This document shows positions 31,450 to 33,946 of a stretch of DNA of 33,946 nucleotides, piece by piece. The translations under genes and the position numbers were made by a program. The notes below the pieces were generated by a model. The model ran no database searches and was not told the origin of the DNA. It saw only the letters and a list, made by a program, of their open reading frames with translations. Location: assembly GCA_016932855.1 (NCBI GenBank), contig JAFGCB010000031.1, forward strand, positions 1 to 33,946. The letters run 5' to 3'. The stretch comes from Candidatus Omnitrophota bacterium. Its GTDB lineage: Bacteria > Omnitrophota > Gorgyraeia > Duberdicusellales > Duberdicusellaceae. Each line of letters opens with the position of its first letter. Positions within the stretch are counted from its first letter, which is position 1.

Positions 31450-31466
31450 GTAAGTACTTTTGTCAA
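31439..31466 (-). promoter_or_regulatory. Promoter for the GroES-like gene
   Basis: On the minus strand a perfect TTGACA (31461-31466) stands 16 bp from TATCTT (31439-31444). The predicted start near 31432 leaves a leader of about 95 nt to ATG 31337. Confidence 0.55.
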
Positions 31467-31497
31467 GGAGATTTTATAGTTATAATTAAAGCCTGTA

Positions 31498-31887
31498 TTA
31501 TTCGGGACTAAATCTTTTTAAGACCAACGCTAAATCTTCGGGGATAGGCTGGGGGCTGAATTCTTTGTTTATGCAGACAAGCTGGGTTAAAGCTTTAACC
31601 AGAAGCTGGCCGTCTCTGGCTATAGACTGGGAAAAAGTCATAGTAACATTCTTAAGCTTTTCTATCCGGGAACTTACTTCCAATATATCGCCGTATTTGG
31701 CCGGACTTTTATATTCAACTTCCACTTTTCTTACCACAAATAATACTCCCCTGTTCTGAAGCAGGCTTAAATCAAGGCCTGCCTTGGACATAAGCTCGGT
31801 CCGGGCCTCTTCAAAGTATTTAAGATAATTGGCATAATATACTACGCCTCCGCAATCAGTATCATGATAATAAATCTTCTTCTTCAT
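31498..31887 (-). CDS. YbgC-family acyl-CoA thioesterase (hotdog fold)
   Basis: A thioesterase of about 129 residues. The family signature 'YYHDTDCGGVVYYANYLKYFEEARTELM' is at the N-terminus, with the catalytic Asp in 'HDTDCGGVVYYANY'. 'VRKVEVEYKSPAKYGDILEVSSRIEKLKNVTMTFSQSI' forms the hotdog core. YbgC proteins hydrolyse short acyl-CoA or acyl-ACP and are often linked with the Tol-Pal system; no tol gene is present here. I chose ATG 31887, which gives the usual MKKKIYYHD start; ATG 31899 adds four residues and lies close to the upstream palindrome. Confidence 0.92.
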   Translation of the reverse strand: MKKKIYYHDTDCGGVVYYANYLKYFEEARTELMSKAGLDLSLLQNRGVLFVVRKVEVEYKSPAKYGDILEVSSRIEKLKNVTMTFSQSIARDGQLLVKALTQLVCINKEFSPQPIPEDLALVLKRFSPE

Positions 31888-31905
31888 AGTAAATGGCATA
31901 CAGTA

Positions 31906-31969
31906 GTCATACAGTAGTCATACGATTGTATTGCAATAGTATGACGTGAGCGTATGACTATAGTATGAC
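31906..31969. repeat. GTCATAC palindromic element
   Basis: GTCATACAGTAGTCATACG (31906-31924) and CGTATGACTATAGTATGAC (31951-31969) are inverted copies matching at 17 of 19 positions, around a 26-bp centre. Each arm holds two GTCATAC words. The element fills almost all of the 80-bp spacer between the ion channel gene and the thioesterase gene. Confidence 0.85.
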
Positions 31970-31979
31970 TTTCTCTCCA

Positions 31980-32756
31980 TCAAATACGCAGGTACTTCCG
32001 GGAAAGTCCGATTACAAAAAGAGGCATAAAGAATACGCCGCAAAAAGCCTCTAGGGTCACTGTAAGCTTATTTAAACCTACCGGAAGAACATCTCCGAAG
32101 CCTACGGTGGTAAAAGTTATAACGCTAAAATAAAGGGAATCAATGAAATCCGGCCGCACTACCATCCCGTTGGAAAGAAGCTCGCCTCTAGTATAGATAA
32201 AAGCCGAAAGAAAAATAACGAATATACTGGAAAAAAACGTGCGTTTGGGTTTTTCTCCATAGCCCCAAATCAAATACGAAAAAGTCAGCACCAACAATAA
32301 TAAAACGCCTCTTATAAACCCTCGTATGCCTTTTTCTTCTCTGCTCTTGGTAATCGGGTTGATTTTATCCGGACAAAAAATGCGGTAAGTTAAAAACTTT
32401 CTGTAGCAATTCTTGGAATCGTAGAACGACTCGGAAAAGCTGATAAGCTCTCCGTCGCGTTCGTAATTGATTGCCGCATACTTATACATCAATGAAGCAT
32501 ACTCATAATCTTTAGACTTAAGCGCCTGAAGGGCGGCCTCTCGATAGGCTGAAGCTGCTTTGGAAAAAATCTTCTCTCCCGACTTCTTGCTCCAGCAACT
32601 GGCAGCTGAAGAAAAACACAAAGCAGCCTGCTTATGATTATCCTGATCTTTATAGATACGGGCGGCTTTACGGAATAAATGAAAGGCCTCCTCGAACTTT
32701 TCCTCGAAAAGAAACGAATAAGCCTGCTCCTCTAAGGCTTTGGGATCGATGTCCAT
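31980..32756 (-). CDS. Potassium channel pore with N-terminal TPR/alpha-SNAP-like domain
   Basis: A 258-residue protein with two parts. Residues 1-125 are a soluble array of alpha-helical hairpins ('EEKFEEAFHLFRKAARIYKDQDNHKQAALCFSSAASCW', 'YREAALQALKSKDYEYASLMYKYAAINYERDGE') resembling TPR or alpha-SNAP repeats. Residues about 148-252 form an ion-channel module: helices near 148-165 and 173-189, a pore helix ending in the K+ selectivity filter 'TTVGFGD' (216-222), and a last helix near 232-252. Its role (potassium or cation flux tuned by a protein partner) is inferred. The ATG has AGGA 5 nt upstream. Confidence 0.85.
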   Translation of the reverse strand: MDIDPKALEEQAYSFLFEEKFEEAFHLFRKAARIYKDQDNHKQAALCFSSAASCWSKKSGEKIFSKAASAYREAALQALKSKDYEYASLMYKYAAINYERDGELISFSESFYDSKNCYRKFLTYRIFCPDKINPITKSREEKGIRGFIRGVLLLLVLTFSYLIWGYGEKPKRTFFSSIFVIFLSAFIYTRGELLSNGMVVRPDFIDSLYFSVITFTTVGFGDVLPVGLNKLTVTLEAFCGVFFMPLFVIGLSRKYLRI

Positions 32757-32780
32757 AAATCCTATCGGTCTTACTAAACC

Positions 32781-32821
32781 AATAAAAAAATAAGCCCCTC
32801 CTTTTTATCAAGAGGGGCTTA
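32781..32821 (-). terminator. Rho-independent terminator of the TIGR04073 gene
   Basis: A perfect 10-bp GC-rich stem, TAAGCCCCTC (32791-32800) with GAGGGGCTTA (32812-32821), and an 11-nt loop are followed on the minus strand by seven T residues. It lies about 20 bp after the stop codon. This is the clearest terminator in the window. Confidence 0.92.
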
Positions 32822-32840
32822 TAACTTCTTCCTTAAGAAA

Positions 32841-33503
32841 TTATATTTCGTTATTATAATTTCCTTCTATAAGTGCGTCCCAGGGATATTTCTCCTCCAA
32901 AGGATAGCCGAAGCCATCGGGAGAATTAGGCAAAAGCACTGTTCCTAAATCAAAGATTCCGCTGGTAATACGCGCAGCCGGGAAAAGAATTGAATTAGCA
33001 AAACCTACGAAGGGTCTATCTTGCTTTACGCCTTTTATAAACTGACCCGGCATATCAAGTATTCCCAAACCGACATTGTAAAGACCCCTTACTGCTTTTC
33101 TGCCTATAGGTGCGGTGCCGTCTTGGCCGATCGAATACTGTTCACCCTTCTCCCAAGCATATTGAGCGTCCAAAGGAACTCCTACGCCTTTATTGTCTTT
33201 GGGATTAGGCAAAAGAAATGTTGCCAGCTGCATTACTCCGGTAGTGGTTCTGCCTGCGGCATGAATAAACCCTCTGGCTATTCCGAAAATACCTCCCAGA
33301 ATCTTAAGGCTTCCGTCCTCTCTCATGCCATCCCTGTATCCCTTTGCTACCTGAAAAGGCACTTCCATCCATCCGGTAAGAGTATTAGTAATACCTTGCT
33401 TTGCCTTTTCGACCGAGGACTCCATATAATTAGGAGCTGCGGCATAGCTGGCAGAAGAGATTAAAAAAAGTGATACAACCAAAAGTGAAACTAATTTCTT
33501 CAT
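32841..33503 (-). CDS. Secreted TIGR04073-type (exosortase-associated) protein with two tandem modules
   Basis: A 220-residue exported protein. The signal peptide is 'KKLVSLLVVSLFLISSASYAAA' (residues 2-23). Two related modules follow: about 43-118 ('GWMEVPFQVAKGYRDG', 'GIARGFIHAAGRTTTGVMQLATFLLPNPKD', 'VPLDAQYAWE') and about 145-209 ('GILDMPGQFIKGVKQD', 'GFANSILFPAARITSGIFDLGTVLLPNSPDGFGYPLEEKYPWD'). The two share the order P-Q/F-KG, ARxxxG, LLPNPxD/LLPNSPD and a PL...Y.W ending. The sequence fits the TIGR04073 family, whose function is not established. It has its own promoter, a GGAGG ribosome binding site and a strong terminator, so it is a monocistronic, probably well expressed gene. Confidence 0.82.
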   Translation of the reverse strand: MKKLVSLLVVSLFLISSASYAAAPNYMESSVEKAKQGITNTLTGWMEVPFQVAKGYRDGMREDGSLKILGGIFGIARGFIHAAGRTTTGVMQLATFLLPNPKDNKGVGVPLDAQYAWEKGEQYSIGQDGTAPIGRKAVRGLYNVGLGILDMPGQFIKGVKQDRPFVGFANSILFPAARITSGIFDLGTVLLPNSPDGFGYPLEEKYPWDALIEGNYNNEI

Positions 33504-33540
33504 AGTCCCACGCCCTCCTTTCTTTTTAAGTCTTTGAATT

Positions 33541-33568
33541 ATTTTATCAATCCCTTATGGCTTGTCAA
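33541..33568 (-). promoter_or_regulatory. Promoter for the TIGR04073 gene
   Basis: On the minus strand TTGACA (33563-33568) is 16 bp from TAAAAT (33541-33546), followed by a leader of about 30 nt with GGAGG. The rest of the 165-bp spacer up to 33668 shows nothing recognisable. Confidence 0.65.
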
Positions 33569-33668
33569 TATTTCTTTTTATTTTAAGAAAATGTCGTGTG
33601 ATACCTTTCGAAGATTAAATCACTGCTTCAATTGCGAATCTACGCCGATGCCCAAACCATTCTTTAAA

Positions 33669-33905
33669 TTAATCCATATTACCCGCTGCCTCTTGTATCA
33701 ACGGCAATATCGCCCCAATTTCCTCTTTGTTCATTCTGCCAAGCTTGGCAAATCTGAATTGACCCTGAGCATCTTTATTCTCTCTGGTTATCTGGAGCTT
33801 CTTAGCGCCGTTGTTGTAAGAATAGATACTTACTGTAAGTCTGGCCGAATCAGTCTCCCATACTTTTGAAAACAAACATTCATCAAGGTTGCTGTCATAC
33901 GGCAT
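33669..33905 (-). CDS. Small conserved protein, possibly PC4/YdbC-like
   Basis: A 78-residue soluble protein. The segment 'SARLTVSIYSYNNGAKKLQITRENKDAQGQFRFAKLGRMNKEEIGAILPLIQEA' predicts three to four beta-strands followed by one helix, and the order 'KLQITREN...K-LGR-x-KEE' is reminiscent of PC4-type single-strand DNA-binding domains. The match is by eye and weak, so function stays open. The gene is real: a strong AAAGGAGGG ribosome binding site sits about 5 nt before the ATG, and codon use is like that of its neighbours. Its promoter is probably at or beyond the window edge, where the sequence is very AT-rich. Confidence 0.7.
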   Translation of the reverse strand: MPYDSNLDECLFSKVWETDSARLTVSIYSYNNGAKKLQITRENKDAQGQFRFAKLGRMNKEEIGAILPLIQEAAGNMD

Positions 33906-33946
33906 TTTTACCCTCCTTTCACATAGTTATATATTGTTATATTATA

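Noticed and set aside
33021-33464. A 147-codon plus-strand open frame opposite the TIGR04073 gene
   Set aside because: The opposite strand has a signal peptide, promoter, ribosome binding site and terminator; this frame has none.

Overview
This window comes from an uncultured, diderm (outer-membrane) bacterium with moderate-to-low GC. An LptD-like outer-membrane assembly protein, a TIGR04073-type 'exosortase-associated' protein, the DapL variant of lysine synthesis and a Homolog-of-Aquifex-RNase-P gene together suggest a PVC-side candidate phylum such as Omnitrophota. That placement is inference; no rRNA is present. Every gene but one lies on the minus strand, so the biological reading order runs from high to low coordinates.

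Right end (28.0-33.9 kb): a small conserved protein, a secreted TIGR04073 repeat protein with a clear promoter and terminator, a TPR-potassium channel fusion, a YbgC-like thioesterase, a lone divergent GroES-like protein, and two CNNM/CorC-type DUF21-CBS membrane proteins. At 28.0-28.6 kb lies the only plus-strand gene, a PIN-domain protein that looks like the minimal protein-only RNase P (HARP). It diverges from the ribosomal operon rplM-rpsI.

Middle (12.1-27.7 kb): rplM-rpsI, then a long amino-acid supercluster in pathway order: argC-argJ-argB-argD-argF-argG-argH (all of arginine synthesis from glutamate, using bifunctional ArgJ), then lysA-dapF-dapA-dapB-dapL (lysine and meso-diaminopimelate from aspartate semialdehyde by the one-step DapL route), then folK and a small transaldolase/F6P-aldolase gene. 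Several genes overlap or abut, and a promoter can be seen in front of argC.

Left (0.1-12.1 kb): an envelope module. lptD is followed by ugd, a coiled-coil membrane-anchored protein, a WbpA-type UDP-sugar dehydrogenase, a WbpP-like epimerase, a UDP-xylose synthase-like decarboxylase, a DegT aminotransferase and a CDP-paratose-2-epimerase-like SDR. A separately promoted pair, NodU/TobZ-family carbamoyltransferase plus SxtJ-like membrane protein, closes the window. The set makes activated uronic acids, xylose-type and possibly amino or deoxy sugars, plus a carbamoyl decoration. No glycosyltransferase or flippase is in view.

Two themes stand out. First, many spacers in the long minus-strand transcription unit carry a short tandem array of 7-10 bp units, often with dyad symmetry, and three such arrays lie inside the reading frames of dapF and lysA, where they encode loop segments. 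Second, the carbamoyltransferase-sxtJ pair has a perfect-consensus promoter overlapped by an exact 8-bp-arm palindrome, which looks like a dedicated operator. No tRNA, rRNA, CRISPR array, insertion sequence or recognised riboswitch was seen.
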